Below are positions 16,735 to 24,401 of a DNA stretch of 47,523 nucleotides, piece after piece (the stretch's first letter is position 1; every line of letters begins with the position of its first letter). The stretch spans positions 1-47,523 of the forward strand of contig DAIOFH010000011.1 of assembly GCA_036745875.1 (NCBI GenBank). The letters are read 5' to 3'. Origin of the DNA: DAIOFH01 sp036745875 (lineage in GTDB: Bacteria > Planctomycetota > SZUA-567). Under the pieces are notes generated by a model. That model saw only the letters and a list, made by a program, of their open reading frames with translations. It made no database searches and was not told where the DNA came from. The position numbers were made by a program, and so were the translations under genes.

Positions 16735-17514
16735 ATGGAAAAAGTACTGAATGGGAAAAACCTGTTTGACCTGCAAGGTAAAATTGTGCTGATCACTGGC
16801 TCGGGGACCGGGTTGGGGGAGGGGTACGCCCATATATTCACCGAAGTTGGCGCAACGGTTATCTGTGCCGATATCAATACGGACGCGGCCGGAAAAGTCG
16901 TCAAGGACATCGTCGCCCAGGGCGGGAAGGCGGAAGCGGTGAAGGTGGATGTCACCAGCCAGCAGTCGATCGACGCCATGGTGGCGGAGGTGGTCAAGAA
17001 ACACGGACGGATCGACGTGCTGCTGAATAACGCGGGCGTCGAGGACATTGCGGCGTTCCAGGACGTGACGCCGGCCCAATACGACAAGATCCACGCGGTA
17101 AACCTCCGCGGCACTTTCTTTGTCGCCCAGGCGGTGGCCAAGGAGATGAAAAAATCCGGCGGCGGCAAAATCATCAACATCGGTTCCCTGGGGAGCTACA
17201 TCGGCCTGGCCCGGTCGAGCGTGTACTGTTCCACCAAGGGCGGCGTGGTCCAGCTTTCCAAAACCATGGCGCTGGAACTGGCCGCCGACAACATCCAGGT
17301 GAACTGCATCGCTCCGGGCTATTACATCACCCCGATGACCATGCCGTTCTTCAACAATCCGGAGCGCCGCGCCTGGATCGAAGAGCGCATTCCCTTGGGG
17401 CGCTGGGGCACGGTGGCCGACCTGGCAGGCCCCATACTGTTCCTGGCTTCTGCCGCCAGCAATTACATCACCGGGGTTACCATCAATGTCGATGGCGGCT
17501 GGCTGGCGGGTTGA
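16735..17514 (+). CDS. Short-chain dehydrogenase/reductase (sugar or polyol)
   Basis: 259 residues, classic SDR. It has NAD(P)-binding TGSGTGLG (21-28), NNAG (98-101) and the catalytic Ser151, Tyr164 and Lys168 (YCSTK). The C-terminal half has GYYITPMTMPF and ends ITGVTINVDGGW as in KduD and gluconate 5-dehydrogenase-like enzymes. ADIN after the second strand suggests preference for NAD(H), by the acidic residue rule. GGAGG lies before the ATG. It precedes the MDR dehydrogenase by 11 bases, and the pair probably interconvert a polyol or sugar acid imported by cassette 1. Exact substrate unknown. Confidence 0.88.
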   Translation: MEKVLNGKNLFDLQGKIVLITGSGTGLGEGYAHIFTEVGATVICADINTDAAGKVVKDIVAQGGKAEAVKVDVTSQQSIDAMVAEVVKKHGRIDVLLNNAGVEDIAAFQDVTPAQYDKIHAVNLRGTFFVAQAVAKEMKKSGGGKIINIGSLGSYIGLARSSVYCSTKGGVVQLSKTMALELAADNIQVNCIAPGYYITPMTMPFFNNPERRAWIEERIPLGRWGTVADLAGPILFLASAASNYITGVTINVDGGWLAG

Positions 17515-17525
17515 GGAGGCTACTG

Positions 17526-18515
17526 ATGAAATCGGTTCGATATTATGGAATTGAGGATGTGCGCTTCGAAGACATCGAGCGCACTGTGGCGCAACCCGGC
17601 CATGCGCTGGTGCGTATCCTGTACGGCGGCATCTGCGGGTCGGACCTGCATATTTACCGTGCGGGCATGTTCATGGATCATGCCCCGGAAACGATGGGCC
17701 ACGAATTCGTGGGTGAAATCGCGGAAGCGCCGGAAGGATGCGGTTTTCAGGCGGGCGACATGGTCACCGGCGACCCACGGGTCATCTGCGGCAAATGCCC
17801 CGCCTGCGAGGCCGACCGCACCCAGAGCTGTTATAACCTCGGCTTCATCGGCGAAGTGTCGCCCGGCTGTTTTGCCGAGTATTTGTCCATCGCGCCGAAA
17901 AAACTGATCAAGATAGCCAAGACCGTCGACCCCAAGCAGGCCGCATTGGCCGAGCCGCTCGCGGTGGCGGTCCACGCCGTGCGGAGCATTTCAGATTCCG
18001 GCAAGAAGCGGGCGCTTGTGGCGGGGGCCGGCCCCATCGGGCTCCTGATCAGTTACCTTCTGAAGGAATACGCGGGGTTCACCGATGTGGCGGTCGCGGA
18101 TATCGACGAGTACCGCCGGGGCATCGCGGACAAAATCGGCATCAAGAAAATTGCCTCCGATGTCGCCGAACTGATTGCGGAGTATCCCCTTCTTGTCGAC
18201 GTGGTAGGCGTTGAAAAGGTTTTTGACCTGCTGGTGAAGAACGCAAAGCCGGGGACGGAAATCCACGTTTCCGCAATCTATGAAAAAACGCCTGTTATAG
18301 ACCTGAACACCGCGGTAAGCAAGGAGCTGCGCATCTTCGGCGACAACTGCTATGCGTTCCCCGACCTGCAGGAAGCGGTAAGCCTTCTGGAAAGCGGAAA
18401 GTATGATTTTTCCTGGCTTGTCAGCAGGGTCCTGCCTGCGGAACAGGCCGCCGAGGGCTTCAAGCTTTTGGTCGCGCCTGAAAAGAAGGACATGAAGATA
18501 CTGTTTACTTTCTAG
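17526..18515 (+). CDS. Zinc-dependent medium-chain dehydrogenase (sorbitol/idonate type)
   Basis: 329 residues. Catalytic zinc ligands are Cys37 (GGICGSD) and His59-Glu60 (GHE). The structural zinc site is Cys88, Cys91, Cys94 and Cys102 (CxxCxxCx7C). The coenzyme fold has GAGPIGLL, followed by an acidic VADID, which favours NAD. It resembles L-idonate 5-dehydrogenase, threonine dehydrogenase and sorbitol dehydrogenase. GAGGAGG overlaps the stop of the SDR gene and sits six bases before the ATG, so the two are translated together. A strong terminator at 18575 closes the operon. Confidence 0.88.
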   Translation: MKSVRYYGIEDVRFEDIERTVAQPGHALVRILYGGICGSDLHIYRAGMFMDHAPETMGHEFVGEIAEAPEGCGFQAGDMVTGDPRVICGKCPACEADRTQSCYNLGFIGEVSPGCFAEYLSIAPKKLIKIAKTVDPKQAALAEPLAVAVHAVRSISDSGKKRALVAGAGPIGLLISYLLKEYAGFTDVAVADIDEYRRGIADKIGIKKIASDVAELIAEYPLLVDVVGVEKVFDLLVKNAKPGTEIHVSAIYEKTPVIDLNTAVSKELRIFGDNCYAFPDLQEAVSLLESGKYDFSWLVSRVLPAEQAAEGFKLLVAPEKKDMKILFTF

Positions 18516-18574
18516 ACGAGTTGGATGCGGCCGTCCGGATCTTTGGCGGGCCAGCGCCCGCTGAGCGTGTGAGT

Positions 18575-18604
18575 AAGCCCAGCACTTTTGTGCTGGGCTT
18601 TTTT
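18575..18604 (+). terminator. Rho-independent terminator of cassette 1
   Basis: AAGCCCAGCAC (18575-18585), a TTTT loop, GTGCTGGGCTT (18590-18600), then four further T. It lies 60 bases after the MDR dehydrogenase stop. Confidence 0.92.
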
Positions 18605-18699
18605 CGGCGGAAAAGGCATTATTAGGGTAGTTTTATAGCATAATGACGGTGTCATGGCGCTTTCAATCGCACTCAGATCGTATAATCACGGAGAAGAAA

Positions 18700-19371
18700 A
18701 TGTCGGCAGACGCTTTGCATTTCCGACCCATCAATCTCGATTCCTAGCCGCGGAAACCGTATTTCGACCATTATTTCAATACGGTCCGCTGCAGTTACAG
18801 CGTGTCGAGTGCGCTGGATATCACTGAACTGCTGGAATGTTCGGCCGACGCGAAGGTCAAATTGTACCCGGCGATGATTCACGCAATTGCATACGCGGTG
18901 AATCAGGTCGAGGAAATGCGCGTGTGCTTCGACCAGAACGCGGTATTGGGCACATGGAACTTCATGACGCCTCTTTACGCCACATTCCACAAGGACGATG
19001 CCACATTTTCGAATTTGTGGACGCCTTATTCCTCGGATTTTTCCACGTTCCATCAGGATTACCTCATCGATACGGAAACATACGGAGACCGTAAGGGCCT
19101 GTTCCCCAAGCCGGGCCTGCCGGACAATTGCATCACCATATCGTGCGTGCCGTGGCTGGAATTTACCGGGTTCAACATCAATGTGTCCGGGGACGGCTCA
19201 TATCTCCGCCCGATTTTCACCATTGGGAAATACCGCACGGAGAATGGGAGGGCAATGCTCCCGCTAGCCGTCCAGGCGCACCACGCGGTTTGCGACGGAT
19301 ACCATACCAGCAAGCTGGTGAATTGCATCATCGAGCGGATTCATGGTTGCCGCCGTTGGATGTCGCGGTAG
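18700..19371 (+). pseudogene. Chloramphenicol acetyltransferase-like gene with in-frame amber codon
   Basis: Read through, the 224 codons give a full-length CAT-family trimeric acetyltransferase. GGAG lies six bases before the ATG at 18700, and the first 15 residues (MSADALHFRPINLDS) align with the family N-terminus. Codon 16 is TAG (18745-18747), exactly where the family usually has Trp (the DxWxR motif), followed in frame by PRKPYFDHYF. Downstream landmarks are intact: WTPYSSDF, PWLEFTGFNIN, and catalytic HHAVCDGYH. A single G-to-A change from TGG explains it. Reinitiation at GTG 18802 would give a 189-residue N-truncated product. TAG is an ordinary stop in many genes here, so recoding is unlikely. 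Sequencing error remains possible. Confidence 0.8.
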
Positions 19372-19462
19372 GTTCGTCGGCATCGGGCGGCTGATACGAC
19401 AGGCCCCGAAGGGACAGCTGTTTTCAATCCGGCCAATGGCACATCCACGAAATAAAATACAG

Positions 19463-19508
19463 TTGACAAAGCAAGGATCGTCAATTACAATGACCGTCCA
19501 GTCAGTCA
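19463..19508 (+). promoter_or_regulatory. Sigma-70 promoter and TetR-type operator
   Basis: TTGACA (19463-19468), a 17-base spacer and TACAAT (19486-19491) form a near-ideal promoter. It is followed at once by TGACCGTCCAGTCAGTCA (19491-19508), an imperfect palindrome of the type bound by TetR proteins. The TetR gene starts 15 bases later, so autoregulation is likely. Confidence 0.8.
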
Positions 19509-19523
19509 ATGGAGATCGCGACT

Positions 19524-20114
19524 ATGGCTTCACGAGCGGAACAAAAACTCAATACACGGCAAAAAATTATGGACGCCGCCGTCGAATGTTTTGCCGAACA
19601 GGGCTATGCCGCCTGTTCCGTTGCCGACATCATGGAACGGGCCGGGGTGAGCAAGGGTTGTTTGTATGTGCATTTCAAAAGCAAGGAGGAGCTTTTTCTC
19701 GCCATGATTGACCGCGAGCATGCCATGGGGACAGCCAGAGCCAAGGAAGCGGCCAAAAAGCCGCCGTACCTTGACGGCGTCGTCTGGTTCATGAAGGAAA
19801 GCATAACCCACTCGGGCATCCGCATGGAAAACAGGCTCTGGGCAGAGGTGCTGGCAGTCGCCGCGCGGGATTCGGCGGTGCGGGAGCGCTTCATCGCGAG
19901 CGAGAGGGTAGCGCGGAAGTTCCTCGTCGATCTCCTGGCGAAAGCGGCAGAGGCCGGGGAAATCGACGCCTCGCTGGATCTCGATGCGGTCTCGATCTGG
20001 ATATTCTCGCTTGGCGACGGGCTGATCGCCAGGGTGGCGGACGATCTGGAGTTCGATTTCAAAAAGCAGTTTAAGGTATTTCAAACGCTTGTTCGGCGCG
20101 CTTTAAGGCCGTGA
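19524..20114 (+). CDS. TetR/AcrR-family transcriptional regulator
   Basis: 196 residues. The N-terminal helix-turn-helix (about 10-55) has the family pattern KIMDAAVECFAEQGYAACSV, then ERAGVSKGCLYVHFKSKEEL. The rest is an all-helical ligand domain. The ATG at 19524 has GGAG nine bases upstream; the ATG at 19509 has none and would overlap the operator. It probably represses its own promoter and the genes that follow: the Tat-exported protein starts 19 bases after its stop. Ligand unknown. Confidence 0.88.
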   Translation: MASRAEQKLNTRQKIMDAAVECFAEQGYAACSVADIMERAGVSKGCLYVHFKSKEELFLAMIDREHAMGTARAKEAAKKPPYLDGVVWFMKESITHSGIRMENRLWAEVLAVAARDSAVRERFIASERVARKFLVDLLAKAAEAGEIDASLDLDAVSIWIFSLGDGLIARVADDLEFDFKKQFKVFQTLVRRALRP

Positions 20115-20133
20115 GGACGCAAGGAGAATACGT

Positions 20134-20592
20134 ATGGACAGAAGGGAGTTTCTGCGATCGGGCGCCGCGCTTGCGGCTGGAGCGATTTTGGCCGGTGGCG
20201 GCATGGCTGTTGCCCATGCGGAGGACGGCGCTTCGGGTCAATCTGCGAAAAGGGAGAAAAAAATGAAGCACAAATGCAAGATCACCGTACTGCGCAGGGA
20301 ACTTTTCCAGGATTTGGCGGACCAATACCTCGCCGATCCAGAGTCCGGCAAATGCCCGTATTTTCAGGACGGCCAGGAAATCATGGTCGACGGCGAAGGT
20401 TTTTTCCGGATGCTCCATGGCGGGTTCTGTTCCGAAGCATGGGATTGCATCAGCCGCTACGTATACGCGGCGCTCCAGGGCGGGTCGATCATGCGCGGCT
20501 GGACCAACGACGAGAAGGTAATGATCGCCTGCTGCAATGACGGAACCCGGCCGGTGATTTTCAAGCTCGAACGCATCGATGAAGAGGAATAA
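20134..20592 (+). CDS. Tat-exported TIGR04076-family protein
   Basis: 152 residues. The N-terminus MDRREFLRSGAALAAGAIL is a twin-arginine signal. A second Met at about residue 44 (MKHKCKITV) begins a domain matching the TIGR04076 family as I remember it: KCKITVLRREL, GKCPYFQDGQE, FCSEAWDCISRYV, and CCNDGTRPVIFKLER. That family is usually cytoplasmic and of unknown function, with several conserved cysteines that might bind metal. The Tat signal suggests a folded, possibly cofactor-bearing, export form here. GGAG lies seven bases before the ATG. It follows the TetR gene closely and is probably in its regulon. Confidence 0.78.
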   Translation: MDRREFLRSGAALAAGAILAGGGMAVAHAEDGASGQSAKREKKMKHKCKITVLRRELFQDLADQYLADPESGKCPYFQDGQEIMVDGEGFFRMLHGGFCSEAWDCISRYVYAALQGGSIMRGWTNDEKVMIACCNDGTRPVIFKLERIDEEE

Positions 20593-20674
20593 CGCGAGGG
20601 TGGACCGTACTTATGGCGTGGTTTATGGCGGTGGCAACATGCGCCATGGCCTTATTAATGTGGAGGCTGGTGAA

Positions 20675-21559
20675 ATGGTTCATGAAAAGAAGACATTGCG
20701 CTTGTTGATGCCCCAGTGGCAGGGCGCTGACGGCGGCGGCATGGAATATCCCGGGCAGGTGTATCCCCTTGGTGCGCGGCTTCTCGCGTTCCTGGCGCCG
20801 GAAAGCGATTCACCGCTTGTCGAGGTTCCCGTGGAGCCGTATGTCGGCGCAGAGCGACCTATTGAAAACGGGGTGGCATGGCAGGGCGTGGTGTTGAAAC
20901 AGTTGCGCGCCGCCCGCAACATCATTGATGCCTATGAACCGGATCGAATTATCATGTTTGGCGGAGATTGTTCGGTTAATCAGGCTCCCTTCGCCTACCT
21001 GAACGAGCGCTTCGGCGGCAAAGTGGGTATTCTCTGGTTTGACGCGCATCCCGATATTACGACGCCAAAAAATTACCGTGGTGCCCATACTTTCGTGCTT
21101 GGCAACCTCCTTGGCCATGGCGACCCGGTTCTTGCGCAAGAGGTAAAAGTCCCCTACAAGCCGGAACAAGTTTTGCTGGTGGGCGTTCACAGCGTTCTAC
21201 CGCATGAGGCGGAAACAATCAAGGAACTGGGCCTTCGCGTCGTCCCGGCGGAAGACATCGCAGAGTCCAGTGACGCGGTGACGGGATGGATCAGGGACAA
21301 CGGGTTCGAGCACGTGGTTATCCATGTCGACCTCGATGTATTGGAACTGAAGTCATTCCGCTCGCAGTTCCTGTGGAACTCGCTTGAAGAAGTCACCATC
21401 GAAACGGCGGCGGGAAAAATCGCGATCCCGCAACTGACCCGGCTTGTCAAAGACGTGGCCGCCGCAGTCGACGTTGCCGGATTCGGCTTCACCGAACATC
21501 TGCCATGGGATGCCGTTCATCTCAAGAATATGATGGAAGCGTTGCCTTTCATGAAATAA
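20675..21559 (+). CDS. Arginase/agmatinase-family protein with Cys in the first metal motif
   Basis: 294 residues. Ureohydrolase motifs are GGDCS (96-100), DAHPD (123-127) and HVDLDV (217-222), giving five of six usual manganese ligands (Asp123, His125, Asp127, Asp219, Asp221). The first, normally His in GGDHS, is Cys99. A subset of family members carries GGDCS, as far as I recall, so it may be a functional variant with altered metal or substrate rather than a dead enzyme. The start at 20675 is preferred for GGAGG eight bases upstream, although the frame is open to 20579. It is likely co-transcribed with the exported protein before it and the flavodoxin after it. Confidence 0.8.
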   Translation: MVHEKKTLRLLMPQWQGADGGGMEYPGQVYPLGARLLAFLAPESDSPLVEVPVEPYVGAERPIENGVAWQGVVLKQLRAARNIIDAYEPDRIIMFGGDCSVNQAPFAYLNERFGGKVGILWFDAHPDITTPKNYRGAHTFVLGNLLGHGDPVLAQEVKVPYKPEQVLLVGVHSVLPHEAETIKELGLRVVPAEDIAESSDAVTGWIRDNGFEHVVIHVDLDVLELKSFRSQFLWNSLEEVTIETAAGKIAIPQLTRLVKDVAAAVDVAGFGFTEHLPWDAVHLKNMMEALPFMK

Positions 21560-21585
21560 CGGCATTGCGCCATCCAGGAGTCAAC

Positions 21586-22140
21586 ATGAAGACGATCATG
21601 GTGCTGTGCGCGGCGTTTTGCATTCACGCCGAAATGGCGCTCTCCGCCGAACGGGGACGACAGAAGGTGCTTGTCGTCTATTATTCGCGCTCCGGACGAA
21701 CCAGGGCGGTCGCGGAGCGGCTCCAGGCAAAAACAGGAGCCGATATTTATGAAATCAGAGACGCCCATCCGTATCCCGAATCCTTCCAGGCGGTGAATGA
21801 CGTCGTCAGGCGTCAACTTGCGCAAGACGACTTTCCCGATATCGTGGGCGACTTTCCCGATCTCAACGCCTATGACGTGATATTGATCGGTGCTCCCGTC
21901 TGGTGGCACACCACGCCGCCGCCTGTATCCAGGTATTTGAAGGAACATGATTTTGCGGGAAAGAAGGTAGCGGGATTTTGCACCTATGAGACCAACCTGT
22001 TTCAATACCAGGACCGATTCAAGCAACAAGTGCGAAACGGGATGGTGAAGGAGGGTATTTCCATTTCATTTCCCAATCGAATGGCTGCCGGAGAGCTTGA
22101 GTCACTCCTGGACGCCTGGCTTGATACCGTGGCGAAATAA
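21586..22140 (+). CDS. Exported flavodoxin-like protein
   Basis: 184 residues. An N-terminal hydrophobic signal (about 1-20, MALSAE cleavage region) is followed by a flavodoxin fold. The FMN phosphate loop is YYSRSGRTRAVA, and the later flavin contact is GAPVWWHTTPPPV. This matches flavodoxin_4-type proteins, many of which carry signal sequences. It probably binds FMN and carries electrons outside the cytoplasm; the partner is unknown. The ATG at 21586 has GGAG seven bases upstream and lies 26 bases after the arginase-family stop. Confidence 0.82.
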   Translation: MKTIMVLCAAFCIHAEMALSAERGRQKVLVVYYSRSGRTRAVAERLQAKTGADIYEIRDAHPYPESFQAVNDVVRRQLAQDDFPDIVGDFPDLNAYDVILIGAPVWWHTTPPPVSRYLKEHDFAGKKVAGFCTYETNLFQYQDRFKQQVRNGMVKEGISISFPNRMAAGELESLLDAWLDTVAK

Positions 22141-22317
22141 TCCGCTTCCCCAATTGTCGGGCCAAAGCTATTTGAAAACAAGGCGGTGATTCCTTAGAAT
22201 GTGGCGTGGGCTACCAATGCTTCTACGGCCAGCGCCACGGGGACGTCCGGAAGCTATTTTCCGTCCACAATGCGGCACTTCACCGATAAGGGGGGTGAAT
22301 GTGCCTTAGAAAAATAT

Positions 22318-23301
22318 ATGCCGATGAAAATACTTCTTCTTAGCATGTCCTTTCTTTGCGTGGCCCTGGTCGCGGCGGCCGGCGAAAACGGCGTGTCCGT
22401 CCATGGCGCGCTGAAAGTGGTCGGAACCAAACTGGTCAATACCCACGGCGTCCCGGTACAGCTGCGCGGGATGAGCAGTCACGGGCTGCATTGGTATCCC
22501 GAATACACCAACATCACCGCCTTGCTGGATTTGAAAAAACTCGGAGCCAATGTCTTTCGTGCCGCCATGTACGCCGACAGCAACAAGGGCGGCTACAACG
22601 ACGGCGAGGCGAACATGGGGCTCAACAAGCGGCTCCTCCGCCTCGCGGTGGAAAACACCATAGCCGCCGACATGTACGCCATTATCGACTGGCATATACT
22701 TGAAGACAAGAATCCCATGAATACGGTCGACAGCGCGGAGGCGTTTTTCGAGGAAATGTCCAGCCTGTACGCCGGACACGAGGGGATCATTTACGAGATC
22801 TGCAACGAGCCGAACGGCGAGACCACCTGGGCGGACATCGCACTCTATGCGGAACGCATCATCCCGGTGATCAGGAAGAACGATCCCGGCGCAGTCATCC
22901 TTGTGGGCACGCCGCATTATTCAAGCCGCATACTGGACGTGCTGGAAGCGCCCTTGGCGTACGACAACCTCATGTATTCGTTCCATTACTACACCGGCTT
23001 TACCGACTACATCCCCATGGAAGCGCTTGACAAGGCCAAGGAGGCCGGGCTACCGATTTTCGTCTCCGAATGGGGTATGAACGAGAAGGAAAACACCGAG
23101 ACCGACATAGAAAAAGCGGAGAATTTCATAAAATATATGCAGAAAAACCAGCTCAGCTGGGTCAATTGGTCGCTGTGCAACAAGGAAGAGGGTTTTTCGG
23201 CAATCAAGCACGAGGTCCTGAAAATCAACGGCTGGAGCGGGGAAGACCTGACTGTCTCCGGACAGATCATTTTCCGTGCACTGGGCGGAGCGGACAACTA
23301 G
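22318..23301 (+). CDS. Secreted GH5 endoglucanase (cellulase-like)
   Basis: 327 residues. A signal peptide (MPMKILLLSMSFLCVALVAA, cleavage near AAG-EN) is followed by a single GH5 catalytic barrel. Landmarks are LRGMSSHGLHWYP, the acid/base Glu164 in YEICNEPNG, FHYYTG, and the nucleophile Glu251 in FVSEWGM. No carbohydrate-binding or dockerin module is present. The ribosome site is poor; Met at 22318 or 22324 are both possible, and the frame is open back to 22201 without a signal peptide. It likely cleaves beta-1,4-glucan or a related polymer in the periplasm or outside, supplying sugar to transporters like those here. Confidence 0.88.
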   Translation: MPMKILLLSMSFLCVALVAAAGENGVSVHGALKVVGTKLVNTHGVPVQLRGMSSHGLHWYPEYTNITALLDLKKLGANVFRAAMYADSNKGGYNDGEANMGLNKRLLRLAVENTIAADMYAIIDWHILEDKNPMNTVDSAEAFFEEMSSLYAGHEGIIYEICNEPNGETTWADIALYAERIIPVIRKNDPGAVILVGTPHYSSRILDVLEAPLAYDNLMYSFHYYTGFTDYIPMEALDKAKEAGLPIFVSEWGMNEKENTETDIEKAENFIKYMQKNQLSWVNWSLCNKEEGFSAIKHEVLKINGWSGEDLTVSGQIIFRALGGADN

Positions 23302-23440
23302 AGCATTTTAAGAGTTTGCCATCCGGGATGATCATACCCACTGCATATGCGGTGCGGACTTTCAAAATCATGATTATTGTGTTATTGACGAAGGCGGGGC
23401 TGGTCATTCAGCTGATTTCATAGGATGGGGCTGTGCATCA

Positions 23441-23935
23441 ATGACGAGACCAGGGCATCCAATAGTGTATGAAACACTGGAGCGGCTCGGAATCCCGTAC
23501 AGGGAGGTTGAGCATGAACCGGCCTTTACGGTCGAGGAAATGGAAAGCCTCCCCTTTATCCGGGATATCGGCTATGCGAAAAACCTGTTCCTGCGGGATG
23601 CGAAGGGCAGGCGGCATTTTTTGGTCGTGGTGAGGAAGGATACCACCGTCAATCTGGACGTCCTGGCCGGGCAGATCGGAAGCACCCGCCTTTCCTTTGC
23701 GTCCGAAAAGAGGCTTTGGGATTACCTTAAACTGACCAAGGGTTCGGTATCCCCTCTGGGAATACTCAACGATCAATCCAAAAGCGTCGAAGTCATCTTG
23801 GACGAGAGGTTGAAGGACGCCGACCCGTTCGGAGTGCATCCGAACATAAACTCCGCGACCGTAATTCTCGCTTTTTCCGATCTGGTCGGTATAATCCGCG
23901 ATCATGGGAACCCGATGCGATTTTTTCTTCCGTAG
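23441..23935 (+). CDS. Prolyl-tRNA editing deacylase, ProX/YbaK type
   Basis: 164 residues, covering one YbaK/EbsC domain. Recognisable segments are YREVEHEPAFTVEEM, AKNLFLRDAKGRRHFLVVV and the Lys/Gly-rich end GSVSPLGILND, which is the conserved substrate-pocket loop of ProX/PrdX proteins. The family hydrolyses Ala mis-charged on tRNA(Pro), acting free in the cytoplasm. It is a single gene, 139 bases after the glucanase, closed by a perfect terminator at 23979. The ribosome site is weak. Confidence 0.85.
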   Translation: MTRPGHPIVYETLERLGIPYREVEHEPAFTVEEMESLPFIRDIGYAKNLFLRDAKGRRHFLVVVRKDTTVNLDVLAGQIGSTRLSFASEKRLWDYLKLTKGSVSPLGILNDQSKSVEVILDERLKDADPFGVHPNINSATVILAFSDLVGIIRDHGNPMRFFLP

Positions 23936-23978
23936 TCTGTGCTATAAATGATTGTTTACCACGAAAACAGGAAAATAA

Positions 23979-24006
23979 AAAACGCATCCCCTTGGGGATG
24001 CGTTTT
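23979..24006. terminator. Perfect bidirectional terminator
   Basis: AAAACGCATCCCC (23979-23991), a two-base centre and GGGGATGCGTTTT (23994-24006) form a 13-bp stem with A/T ends on both sides. It sits between the convergent ProX gene (plus) and cassette 2 (minus) and can terminate both. Confidence 0.9.
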
Positions 24007-24021
24007 CACTACGGGAACCAC

Positions 24022-24367
24022 TGTACACGACTATATTTTGAAAAAAGAGGTATGCTTTTTCCCGTAGCGGAGGCAAGGCGACCTGGATCCCGGCAACTGC
24101 GAACGCTTTTTCGCCCGGTTCGATGCAACCCCGCCGGGATGACGAAAAAAGGGGTTTGCTACGCTTTCGGGACGGAGGCCTGTCTCCGCACCGAAAGCGC
24201 AGCAACTCCCCGAAACCGTCATCCCGGCGTCTAAAACAATGAACAGCGAAGACCAACGCTCGCAGCTGCCGGGATCCAGGTCTCCTTGCCTCCGCTACGG
24301 GCAAAACACGGAATCTTCTTCCAAAAAGGTATGTTACAATCGCGACTTCGAAAAACAGTCGTGTACA
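24022..24367. mobile_element. 346 bp fold-back (MITE-like) element
   Basis: Perfect 11-bp terminal inverted repeats TGTACACGACT (24022-24032) and AGTCGTGTACA (24357-24367) bound it. Inside, 24061-24105 pairs with 24257-24301 (42 of 45 bases by hand count), 24132-24144 pairs perfectly with 24217-24229, and further imperfect arms (ggggtttgct and its counterpart) reach almost to the centre, so the element can form one long hairpin. It is flanked by CTACGGGAACCAC (24009-24021) and CTACGTGAACCAC (24371-24383), a near-perfect 13-bp direct repeat that may be a target duplication or an outer part of the element. It encodes no supported protein. The rest of 23936-24401 holds only this and the terminator. 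Confidence 0.75.
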
Positions 24368-24401
24368 ATCCTACGTGAACCACATTTGATCAAGATACAG
24401 T

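Noticed and set aside
18745..18747. Amber codon recoding (Trp or pyrrolysine) in the CAT-like gene
   Set aside because: TAG ends many intact genes in the window (for example at 675, 8991, 14257, 18515), so it is a normal stop here.
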